Part shown: piece after piece, positions 58,174 through 64,000 of the stretch
Numbering within the stretch: the stretch's first letter is position 1
Layout of the letters: each line of letters starts with the position of its first letter
Notes under the pieces: model-generated
Told to the model about the DNA's origin: nothing
Seen by the model: the letters and a program-made list of their open reading frames with translations, nothing else
The model's database searches: none
DNA from: Catellatospora sichuanensis
GTDB lineage: Bacteria; Actinomycetota; Actinomycetes; Mycobacteriales; Micromonosporaceae
Assembly (NCBI RefSeq): GCF_007483665.1
Contig: NZ_VIQO01000013.1
Span: 1 to 64,000 of the forward strand
Direction: 5' to 3'
DNA length: 64,000 bases
Made by a program: the position numbers and the translations under genes

Positions 58174-59724
58174 ATGCGCCGCCATCTCGCCGCAGCCAGC
58201 ACGGTCGCCCTTGTCTCGCTCAGCTCCCTGACGATCCTGTCCGCGCCCGCCACGGCGGGTGTGTGCGACCGGCCCGCCGGATACGCCGCGCGCGCCGGAG
58301 CCGACCTGTTGAAGGTGGGCGTGCTGAACCTCGGCCCGCTCGGGCTGAAACTGCCCACGGTGGCCGATCTGACGATCGCCTCGGCCAACGCCGGCATGTC
58401 CGCGACCAGCCCCACGCACAGCTCCGCCGCAGCCCGGTACGCCGACGCCAAGCTGCTCGGCCTCCAGTTGCCCACCGGGCCGCTGGACGGGCGCGTGTAC
58501 CAGCAGGCCCCGCCGACGAACGCGACCGGCGTGAAGAACCGGGCGCTCTCGGTGGACCTGGGTCTGGTCAAGGCCGGCACCGGTGATCTCACCGCGCACG
58601 CGCGCTGGGCCGAGGGCATGGCCTGCGGCAAGACCGAAGGCCCCGCGGGCGAGGCCGACGCCGCCCTGGTCGACGCCGCGATCCTGCCCGGATCCCGGGG
58701 CGCCCTGGTGAAGGCGACGCACAACGCCTCCGGTGAGGCGCGGACCGCGACGGTGCGGATGGACGAGCGCACCATCGCGTCGGGCGCGCAGGCCGAGATC
58801 GGCCTGACCGACCTGGAGCTGCTCGGCGGCGCGATCGACGTCGAGGTGCTCGAGCCGCCGAAGCTGACCGTGCTGGCCACCGGCCGCGCCGCCAGCTCGG
58901 TGGTCGATTACGACGCGCCGGTCCTGAGGATCTCCGGCCCCGGCATCGGCACCAAGACCATCTCCGGCGTACACCGCACGATCGAGTTCGCCGTCCCGGC
59001 CCCGTCGGCCGGCGGGCTGCTCGGCGCCCTGGACCTCGGCAGTGTGCAGCGGCGCGCCAAGGCCGAGGGCCTGCCCCTGCTGGACGCGAACCCGCTCGGC
59101 GGCCTGCTCGACGGCCTTCCGCTGGGCAGCCTGACGCAGACCGTCAAGGGCCTCGGCGGCTCGGGCGGCGGCGGCACCGGCCTGCCCGCGCTGCCGGAGC
59201 TGGGCGGCCTGCCCGACCTGGGCGGCCTGCTCGGCGGTGGTGGCGGCAACCTCCTCGGGCTGTGCGAACTCGCCGTCGTGAAGATCTCCATCGGCGAGCT
59301 GGAGAAGCGGGTCACCGACCGTGGCGTGACCGCGCAGGCGGCGAGTATCCGCATCCAGGTGCTCGCGCTGAGCCGCCCGAACAGCAAGCCCGCCACCGTG
59401 CTCGACCTGGGCGTGGGCCTGCTCAACGCCTCGGCGACGGCCACCGCCCGGACCGCGCCGACCACCAGGCCCACGGCGCGGCCGTCCACCTCGCCGAGCA
59501 CGGGCGGGCCGGGCAACGGCGGCGGTGGCTCCACCCCCTCGCCGGCTTCCGGCACCGATGACGACGACGACGGCTGCGGCGGTCCCGGCTGCAGCCTGCC
59601 GCGTACGGGCACGAGCATCGCCCTGATCGCGGGCACCGGCACCCTGCTGTTCGTGGCTGGCCGGTTCCTGCTCCTGCTGACCCGCCGCCGCACCTCGGGC
59701 GGGCCGGAGGATCTGCTGGGCTGA
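58174..59724 (+). CDS. Secreted LPXTG-anchored protein (SCO1860-like)
   Basis: 516 residues, GGAGGAAGC upstream. Signal peptide ends ...ILSAPATAG (about residue 28). The body is Gly/Leu/Ala-rich with beta-type segments (LLKVGVLNLGPLGLKLP, DYDAPVLRISGPGIGTKTISG) and a choice-of-anchor-like pattern; a Gly-rich linker (GLLGGGGGN) and an acidic DDDDDGCGG stretch precede LPRTG (475-479), a hydrophobic span and RRRT. It probably sits on the wall by sortase. The resemblance to the SCO1860 family is from pattern memory. Function unknown. Confidence 0.7.
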   Translation: MRRHLAAASTVALVSLSSLTILSAPATAGVCDRPAGYAARAGADLLKVGVLNLGPLGLKLPTVADLTIASANAGMSATSPTHSSAAARYADAKLLGLQLPTGPLDGRVYQQAPPTNATGVKNRALSVDLGLVKAGTGDLTAHARWAEGMACGKTEGPAGEADAALVDAAILPGSRGALVKATHNASGEARTATVRMDERTIASGAQAEIGLTDLELLGGAIDVEVLEPPKLTVLATGRAASSVVDYDAPVLRISGPGIGTKTISGVHRTIEFAVPAPSAGGLLGALDLGSVQRRAKAEGLPLLDANPLGGLLDGLPLGSLTQTVKGLGGSGGGGTGLPALPELGGLPDLGGLLGGGGGNLLGLCELAVVKISIGELEKRVTDRGVTAQAASIRIQVLALSRPNSKPATVLDLGVGLLNASATATARTAPTTRPTARPSTSPSTGGPGNGGGGSTPSPASGTDDDDDGCGGPGCSLPRTGTSIALIAGTGTLLFVAGRFLLLLTRRRTSGGPEDLLG

Positions 59725-59732
59725 CGCCGTAT

Positions 59733-60440
59733 CTAAAGCTCGACGCGCAACGTGGTGGCGGTGGACGCGATGTCCGCCGCCACCACTTTCGTCTCCACGA
59801 CGACCGGCCCGCGCGCCAGCAGCCCGTCGAGCTCCGTCAGCACCGCGTCGACGTCCGCCAGCAGCGCTGCCGCGATCGCCGCGGCAGCCTGTGCCCGGAC
59901 GGTGGGATCCAGCCCGAATGCGGGTTCCCCGACCGCGCCGACGCCCCGGCCGGCCCCGGTGGCCGACACGGCCACGGCGGTGACGCCGGTGACCAGAGCG
60001 ACCGCTTCCGCGCTGCCGACGACTCGGGCCAGCCCGCGGGCGACCCGGGCCCGCCCCACTGCCAGCACGTCGGCCAGCTCCTCGTGGAACGCGGCCTCGG
60101 CCCGCATGCGGGCGGCCCGGTGCCAGGCCTCCCGGCTGATCCGCTGGCGGGACGCCGCGTACGCGTCACCGGCAGCGCCCTCCCAGGACGGCAGCCGCTC
60201 CAGGCCGCCGCCGATGGCCGCCATCGCTTCGGCATGCCCCCGCAGCGCCGCCGCCTGCTGCCGCCACGGCTCCGGCGACCACCCGGCCAGCCCGGACACC
60301 ACGTCGCCGGGCAGCGCGCCCGTGCGCCGCAGCAGCCGCCACACCGGGTGCCCCTCGGGCGCGCCCCAGCGGGCGAGGCTCTCGTCGACCCGGGCCAGCA
60401 GCCCGGCCGTGCTCGCGTTCAGGTGCTTCAGCGCGTCCAT
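59733..60440 (-). CDS. Hypothetical helical protein of a WXG-like operon
   Basis: Not firmly assigned. 235 residues, start ATG 60440. The first half is helical and contains GWSPEPWRQQAAALRGHAEAMAAIGGGLERLPSWEGAAGDAYAASRQ, whose SWEGAAGDAY turn recalls the W-x-G bend of WXG100 proteins. The second half has hydrophobic helices (VALVTGVTAVAVSATGAG, AAAAIAAALLADVDAVLTELDGLL). The start overlaps the upstream gene stop by one base. With the YbaB-like gene it forms a three-gene operon often seen near type VII secretion-type substrates, which is inference. Confidence 0.6.
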   Translation of the reverse strand: MDALKHLNASTAGLLARVDESLARWGAPEGHPVWRLLRRTGALPGDVVSGLAGWSPEPWRQQAAALRGHAEAMAAIGGGLERLPSWEGAAGDAYAASRQRISREAWHRAARMRAEAAFHEELADVLAVGRARVARGLARVVGSAEAVALVTGVTAVAVSATGAGRGVGAVGEPAFGLDPTVRAQAAAAIAAALLADVDAVLTELDGLLARGPVVVETKVVAADIASTATTLRVEL

Positions 60441-60721
60441 CAGAGCGGCCCGCTCCGGTCGCGCTCCACCATGCGGTAGGTGTCTCCGGCGGCGCGCACC
60501 GCGTGGGCCAGCTCGACGATCTCGCGGTCGAGGCGGCGAGCGCCGTCCAGATGATCCGACCAGGCCGCACGCTGCCAGTCCCCGACCGCGTCGGCCAGGC
60601 GCGACAGGCGCCCCGGCACGTCGAGCGGCGCGGGGGTGGGTGCCGTGCGGTCCAACGCCGGGAGCAGCCCGGCCGCCTCGGCGCCGATCCCGCTGATCGA
60701 CACTGCCAGCTCGTTCGTCAC
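60440..60721 (-). CDS. Small helical protein of the same operon
   Basis: Not recognised. 93 residues from GTG 60721. It is helical throughout: ELAVSISGIGAEAAGLLPAL, LADAVGDWQRAAWSDHLDGARRLDREIVELAHAVRAAGD. Size and helix content resemble WXG100-family partners, with a DWQRAAW stretch in the middle, but the exact motif is absent. It overlaps both neighbours by one and four bases, so all three are translated together. Confidence 0.55.
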   Translation of the reverse strand: MTNELAVSISGIGAEAAGLLPALDRTAPTPAPLDVPGRLSRLADAVGDWQRAAWSDHLDGARRLDREIVELAHAVRAAGDTYRMVERDRSGPL

Positions 60722-61047
60722 CGGGCACCTCCGAGCGCCGTGAAGTCGCCGAACGTCTCCTCGTGCACCTTGCGCCGGGCCCATGCCGCGGCGTCGTGCG
60801 CCGCGGTGATGGCCTGCTGGATCGCGCGCGACAGCTGCGGGCCGGTCAGGCCGTCGAGCGAGCCGGTCACCACCACCCGCCGCACCGCGCCGTCGCCACC
60901 CACCACGACCTCGACCAGGTCGTCGGGGTCGTGCACGGTCACCTCCAGCTCGGCCAGGGCGCGGGCGAGGCTTGCCTGCCGCTCCTCGATCCGCCGGTAT
61001 GACGCGATCGCCTCCTCGATCCAGGCGTCGTCGATCTCCCGGGGCAT
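60718..61047 (-). CDS. YbaB/EbfC-like nucleoid-associated protein
   Basis: 109 residues with GAGGAG before the start. Helical N-terminus (IDDAWIEEAIASYRRIEERQASLARALAELEVTVHD), a beta-hairpin (LVEVVVGGDGAVRRVVVTGS) and a C-terminal helix (LSRAIQQAITAAHDAAAWARRKV) match the YbaB/EbfC fold. Canonical YbaB binds DNA; diverged copies linked to WXG-like genes, as here, have unknown roles. First gene of the operon. Confidence 0.75.
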   Translation of the reverse strand: MPREIDDAWIEEAIASYRRIEERQASLARALAELEVTVHDPDDLVEVVVGGDGAVRRVVVTGSLDGLTGPQLSRAIQQAITAAHDAAAWARRKVHEETFGDFTALGGAR

Positions 61048-61168
61048 GCGGCGGCTCCTCAATGGACGGCAGCGGTTCCGCCAGAACGGTACCGGTAGAT
61101 CCCCCACCCCCGACACCCCTGTGGACAACGCCTGTGGACAACCGTCCGCCCCACCCGCCCCACCCACC

Positions 61169-61233
61169 GCGCAACTCTTGAAGAGACGGCCTCACCAGGG
61201 CAGTTCGATAGCGCGACTCTTCAAGAGCTGCGC
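61169..61233. terminator. Hairpin downstream of holB
   Basis: GCGCAACTCTTGAAGAG (61169-61185) pairs with CTCTTCAAGAGCTGCGC (61217-61233) with one mismatch. Its GCAACTCTTGAAGA is the exact complement of a 14-base segment of the palindrome after mqnD. It lies 15 bases past the holB stop. Confidence 0.65.
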
Positions 61234-61247
61234 CGAAGAAGGGTGGG

Positions 61248-62447
61248 TCAGCCGCGCCAGAGTTCGAGCATCATGGCTTCGACGGCGATGCGGGGTTTGA
61301 CGTTGGTGTCGATGGCGGTGCGGCAGGCCAGGATCGATTCGAGGCGGCGCAGGGTGCTCTCGGCGGTCCAGCGTTGGGCGGCGGCCTCGGCGAGGGCGGC
61401 AGTGTCGGCGTGCACCGGCGAGACCGGGCCGCCCCAGCGGGCGTTGAGTACGTCGCGGTAGAAGCCGGCCAGGTCGAGCAGGGCCCGGTCGAGGGCGTCG
61501 CGCTGGGCCCGGGTCGCCCGCGACTTCTGCCGCTTCTCCAGGTCCTTGAGCTGCCCGGCGATGCCGCGCGCGGCGCCCGCGGCGCCCTTGCCGGTGCCGC
61601 CCGCGCCCAGCGCCATCTCCAGCGCAGCCCGTTCGGCGGCGTCCGTGTCGGCCACCGCCGCGGCGGCCTCTGCCTCGGCGGCCTCGATCAGCGCGCTCGC
61701 GGCATCGAAGCAGGCCCCCACACCGGTCAGCTGGCGCGGCACCGCCAGCACCGCGGCCCGGCGGTCGCGCGCCTGGGCGTCCCCGGCGAGCCGGCGAGCG
61801 CGTCCGACGTGGCCCTGCGCGGCCGCGGCGACCCAGGCCGCGGTGCGCGGATCTATCCCGTCGCGCTCCACCAGCAGTGCGCTCACCGCGTCGGCGGCCG
61901 GCTGGCGCAGCGGGACCACCCGGCACCGCGACCGGATGGTGACGGAGATGTCGTCGGGGTGGTCCGACGGCGCGCAGAGCAGGAAGATCGTGCGCTCCGG
62001 CGGCTCCTCGACCGCCTTGAGCAGGGCATTGCCCGCCGCCTCGGTGAGCCGGTCGGCGTCCTCGATGAGCAGCACCTGCCAGCGGCCGTTGGCCGGGGTG
62101 GTGGCGGAGCGCATCACCAGCTCGCGCATCAGCGCGACCGGGATGCTAAGCCCGTCGGGCACCACCAGGCGCACGTCGGGATGGGTGCCGGCCAGCGTGG
62201 TGTGGCAGCCGGTGCAGTGGCCGCAGCCCGGCCCGGCGGCCCGGTCGGTGCACTGCAGTGCCGCGGCGAAGGACCGTGCGGCGACCGAGCGGCCGGAGCC
62301 GGCCGGCCCGGTGAACAACCAGGCGTGGGTCATCGCGCCTGCGCCGACGGCCTCACCCCGCAGCACCGCGGCGCCCGCTGCGGCGGCGGCGCGCAGCGTC
62401 GCGGTGGCGTCGGGCTGGCCGACGAGCTGGTCGAAGACGTCCGTCAC
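61248..62447 (-). CDS. holB: DNA polymerase III subunit delta'
   Basis: 399 residues from GTG 62447 with GGGAGG. AAA+ clamp-loader subunit: HAWLFTGPAGSGRSVAARSFAAAL (degenerate P-loop with Arg, typical of delta'), a zinc-binding PGCGHCTGC segment, LLIEDADRLTEAAGNALLKAVEEPPE (modified Walker B with SRC-type downstream ISVTIRSRC). It helps load the sliding clamp. Tmk gene lies just upstream in the same direction, as in many bacteria, so the pair may be co-transcribed. Confidence 0.92.
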   Translation of the reverse strand: MTDVFDQLVGQPDATATLRAAAAAGAAVLRGEAVGAGAMTHAWLFTGPAGSGRSVAARSFAAALQCTDRAAGPGCGHCTGCHTTLAGTHPDVRLVVPDGLSIPVALMRELVMRSATTPANGRWQVLLIEDADRLTEAAGNALLKAVEEPPERTIFLLCAPSDHPDDISVTIRSRCRVVPLRQPAADAVSALLVERDGIDPRTAAWVAAAAQGHVGRARRLAGDAQARDRRAAVLAVPRQLTGVGACFDAASALIEAAEAEAAAAVADTDAAERAALEMALGAGGTGKGAAGAARGIAGQLKDLEKRQKSRATRAQRDALDRALLDLAGFYRDVLNARWGGPVSPVHADTAALAEAAAQRWTAESTLRRLESILACRTAIDTNVKPRIAVEAMMLELWRG

Positions 62448-62591
62448 GCTGCCTCCCGCTCGTTCACGCCTGCTCCCTGCTCCGCTCGCCTACCGCCCGC
62501 GAGGAACCCGTCCGCACGTCGCGCCCGGATTCTTCGCGCCCTCTGGCGACAGTACGGGGACCCGCTGACACGGTCCACGCGCTGCCCGGTG

Positions 62592-64000
62592 TCACGTGCG
62601 GGTCACCCGTAACTCGGCGGGGATCTCGCCCGCGGAGCGCGGCTCACCGGGCGCGGGGACCCGCCCCGCGGTGCCGCCGCCGGCCCCGTCGTCGGCAACC
62701 GGCACGGGCGGCGGCAGCAGTTTGGCGACCCGCAGCGCGATCTCCGCAGCCAGCTCCTGCTCGTCCCGGGTGCCGTCGAGCACCAGGTAGCGAGCGGGCT
62801 CCGCGGCGGCCAGGTCGAGGAAGCCGTGCCGGACCCGCTCGTGGAACTCGACCGACTCCTGCTCCAGGCGGTCGGCCTCACCGCGCCGCCCGACCCGGGC
62901 CAGCCCGGTCTGCGGGTCGATGTCGAGCAGCACCACCAGGTCGGGCTTGAGGCCGCCGGTGGCCCACGTGGACAGCCAGGAGATCTCGTCGACCGGCAGG
63001 GTGCGCCCGGCACCCTGGTACGCCAGCGAGCTGTCCACGTACCGGTCGGAGATGACGATCTCGCCGCGGCGCAGCGCGGGGCGCACCACGGTCGACACGT
63101 GATGGGCCCGGTCGGCGGCGTAGAGCAGCGCCTCGGCCCGCGGGGCCAGCGCGCTCGCGCCCACCGGCCCGGCTGCCGTGGTGTGCGTGTCCAGCACCAT
63201 CTTGCGGATGCGCGCGCCGATCTCGGTCGCCCCGGGCTCGCGGGTCACCACGACGGAACGGCCCTCGCCCAACAGGCGCTGGGCCAGCTGGGCGATCTGG
63301 GTCGACTTGCCCGCGCCCTCGCCGCCCTCGAAGACGATGAACACGCCGGTCTTCGCCGATTGCTCGGCGACTCCCAGCGGACGGCCTCGCATCGAGCTGA
63401 TCAGGTCGGCCAGCAGCGGCACACCGGGCTTGTCGTCCATCTGGCGCAGCGCCCAGAAGCCGGCCAGCACGCCCAGCACCCCGGCGACGGCCAGCAGCAC
63501 CCGGGTCGAGGAGATCGGCACGCCGGTACTGCCGACGTCGTGCGAGCCGCCCCCACCGGCCAGCACGCTGGACAGCGCGATGGCCAGCATCAGCACAACC
63601 CGGGTGCCGGTCTGCACCACGGCGAAGACCCGCCCGCGCACCTCGTCGTCCACCTCGCCGCCGAGCAGCGTGGTGCCGGACAGGAAGGCCATGCCCGCGC
63701 CGGAGCCGACCAGCAGTGCGCCCACCACGGCCAGTGACAGGTGCGGGGCCAGGGAGAGCAGCCCGACGGACACGCCGGCCAGCATGATGCTCAGGCAGAA
63801 CCACCGCCGCCGGGACAGGCCGCCGATCAGGCGCGGGCCCAGGGCGATGCCCAGCCCCAGCCCGATGAAGATCGCCGCGAACAGGATGGCGAAGGTGGCG
63901 TCACCACCGCCGAGGGACAGTGCGAAGAACTGGCCGGTGCCGATGACCACGCCGCCGGCCGCGAACGCACCCAGGATGCCGAGCACCAGGCCGCGCACCA
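62592..64000 (-). CDS. tmk: MFS-type membrane domain fused to thymidylate kinase, 5' end outside the window
   Basis: At least 469 residues; the frame is open to the window edge. The visible N-terminal part has six or more membrane spans of an MFS-like transporter (VLGILGAFAAGGVVIGTGQFF, FAILFAAIFIGLGLGIALGP, LVGSGAGMAFLSGTTLLGG). From about residue 210 it becomes dTMP kinase: FIVFEGGEGAGKSTQIAQLAQ (P-loop), TREPGATEIG, ISDRYVDSSLAYQGAGR (DRY-like) and the LID region RRGEADRLEQE. Such fusions are common in actinobacteria; the kinase makes dTDP, while the membrane half has no known role. A Pro-rich tail ends it. Confidence 0.9.
   Translation of the reverse strand, partial: VRGLVLGILGAFAAGGVVIGTGQFFALSLGGGDATFAILFAAIFIGLGLGIALGPRLIGGLSRRRWFCLSIMLAGVSVGLLSLAPHLSLAVVGALLVGSGAGMAFLSGTTLLGGEVDDEVRGRVFAVVQTGTRVVLMLAIALSSVLAGGGGSHDVGSTGVPISSTRVLLAVAGVLGVLAGFWALRQMDDKPGVPLLADLISSMRGRPLGVAEQSAKTGVFIVFEGGEGAGKSTQIAQLAQRLLGEGRSVVVTREPGATEIGARIRKMVLDTHTTAAGPVGASALAPRAEALLYAADRAHHVSTVVRPALRRGEIVISDRYVDSSLAYQGAGRTLPVDEISWLSTWATGGLKPDLVVLLDIDPQTGLARVGRRGEADRLEQESVEFHERVRHGFLDLAAAEPARYLVLDGTRDEQELAAEIALRVAKLLPPPVPVADDGAGGGTAGRVPAPGEPRSAGEIPAELRVTRT

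Overview
The window is about 64 kb of very GC-rich DNA with short intergenic gaps, many GTG starts and the Tat/LPXTG/WXG/NHEJ/futalosine gene complement of an actinomycete. The gene set (SepH, single-chain L-serine dehydratase, MFS-thymidylate kinase fusion, mycothiol-dependent enzyme family, MqnB/MqnD) fits a filamentous actinomycete, probably Micromonosporaceae. That family-level placement is inference from gene content only. Most of the window looks like ordinary core chromosome.

Layout. 1-3 kb: end of a cell-surface polysaccharide region (nucleotide-sugar dehydrogenase end, family 2 glycosyltransferase, UDP-glucose 4-epimerase). 3-6 kb: aldo/keto reductase, DUF5701 protein, LytR_C protein, membrane protein. 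6.08-8.97 kb: a decayed integrated element bounded by a 44-bp duplication of the 3' half of tRNA-Arg(CCT). It carries arm-like repeats at both ends, a 3' half of a tRNA-Tyr, a nested inverted repeat of about 160 bp and four small unknown genes, with no visible integrase. 9-17.5 kb: hotdog thioesterase, orphan sugar-ABC ATPase, GT2-TagF fusion, L-serine dehydratase, Tat lipoprotein with a dimethylformamidase-like domain, DUF4230 protein. 17.6-24.3 kb: metabolism (glutaryl-CoA dehydrogenase type, pdxH-epimerase-nitroreductase operon, citrate synthase, serC). 24.4-34.8 kb: acyltransferase, sepH, aldo/keto reductase, thpR group, MarR-MFS operon, NCS2 purine permease, DUF3027. 34.9-37.5 kb: two divergent pairs holding the futalosine-pathway genes mqnB and mqnD. 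38-44.7 kb: XPB-associated protein, XPB helicase, L,D-transpeptidase, small membrane paralogues, XRE-type regulator. 44.9-47.7 kb: NHEJ operon in three separate genes (ku, ligase, polymerase). 47.8-55 kb: NUDIX, MFS, methyltransferase, serine hydrolase lipoprotein, LPXTG protein, SigE-like sigma factor with membrane partner, tRNA-Thr. 55-64 kb: membrane metallophosphoesterase, ricT-like PSP1 gene, second LPXTG protein, a WXG-like/YbaB operon, holB and the 3' part of tmk.

Working relationships. The glycosyltransferases, epimerase and TagF-like fusion probably build an envelope polymer. MqnB and MqnD catalyse steps of futalosine-dependent menaquinone synthesis. Ku, ligase and polymerase form a non-homologous end-joining unit. 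MarR probably represses itself and the MFS pump through a palindrome covering its start codon. holB, tmk and ricT are commonly found near one another in bacterial genomes. Many operons end in near-perfect palindromes with few or no trailing T residues, and some palindromes share sequence between unrelated loci.

The most unusual part is the 6.1-9.0 kb tRNA-bracketed relic. I did not find a clearly new defence or biosynthetic system; the remaining genes largely belong to known families.
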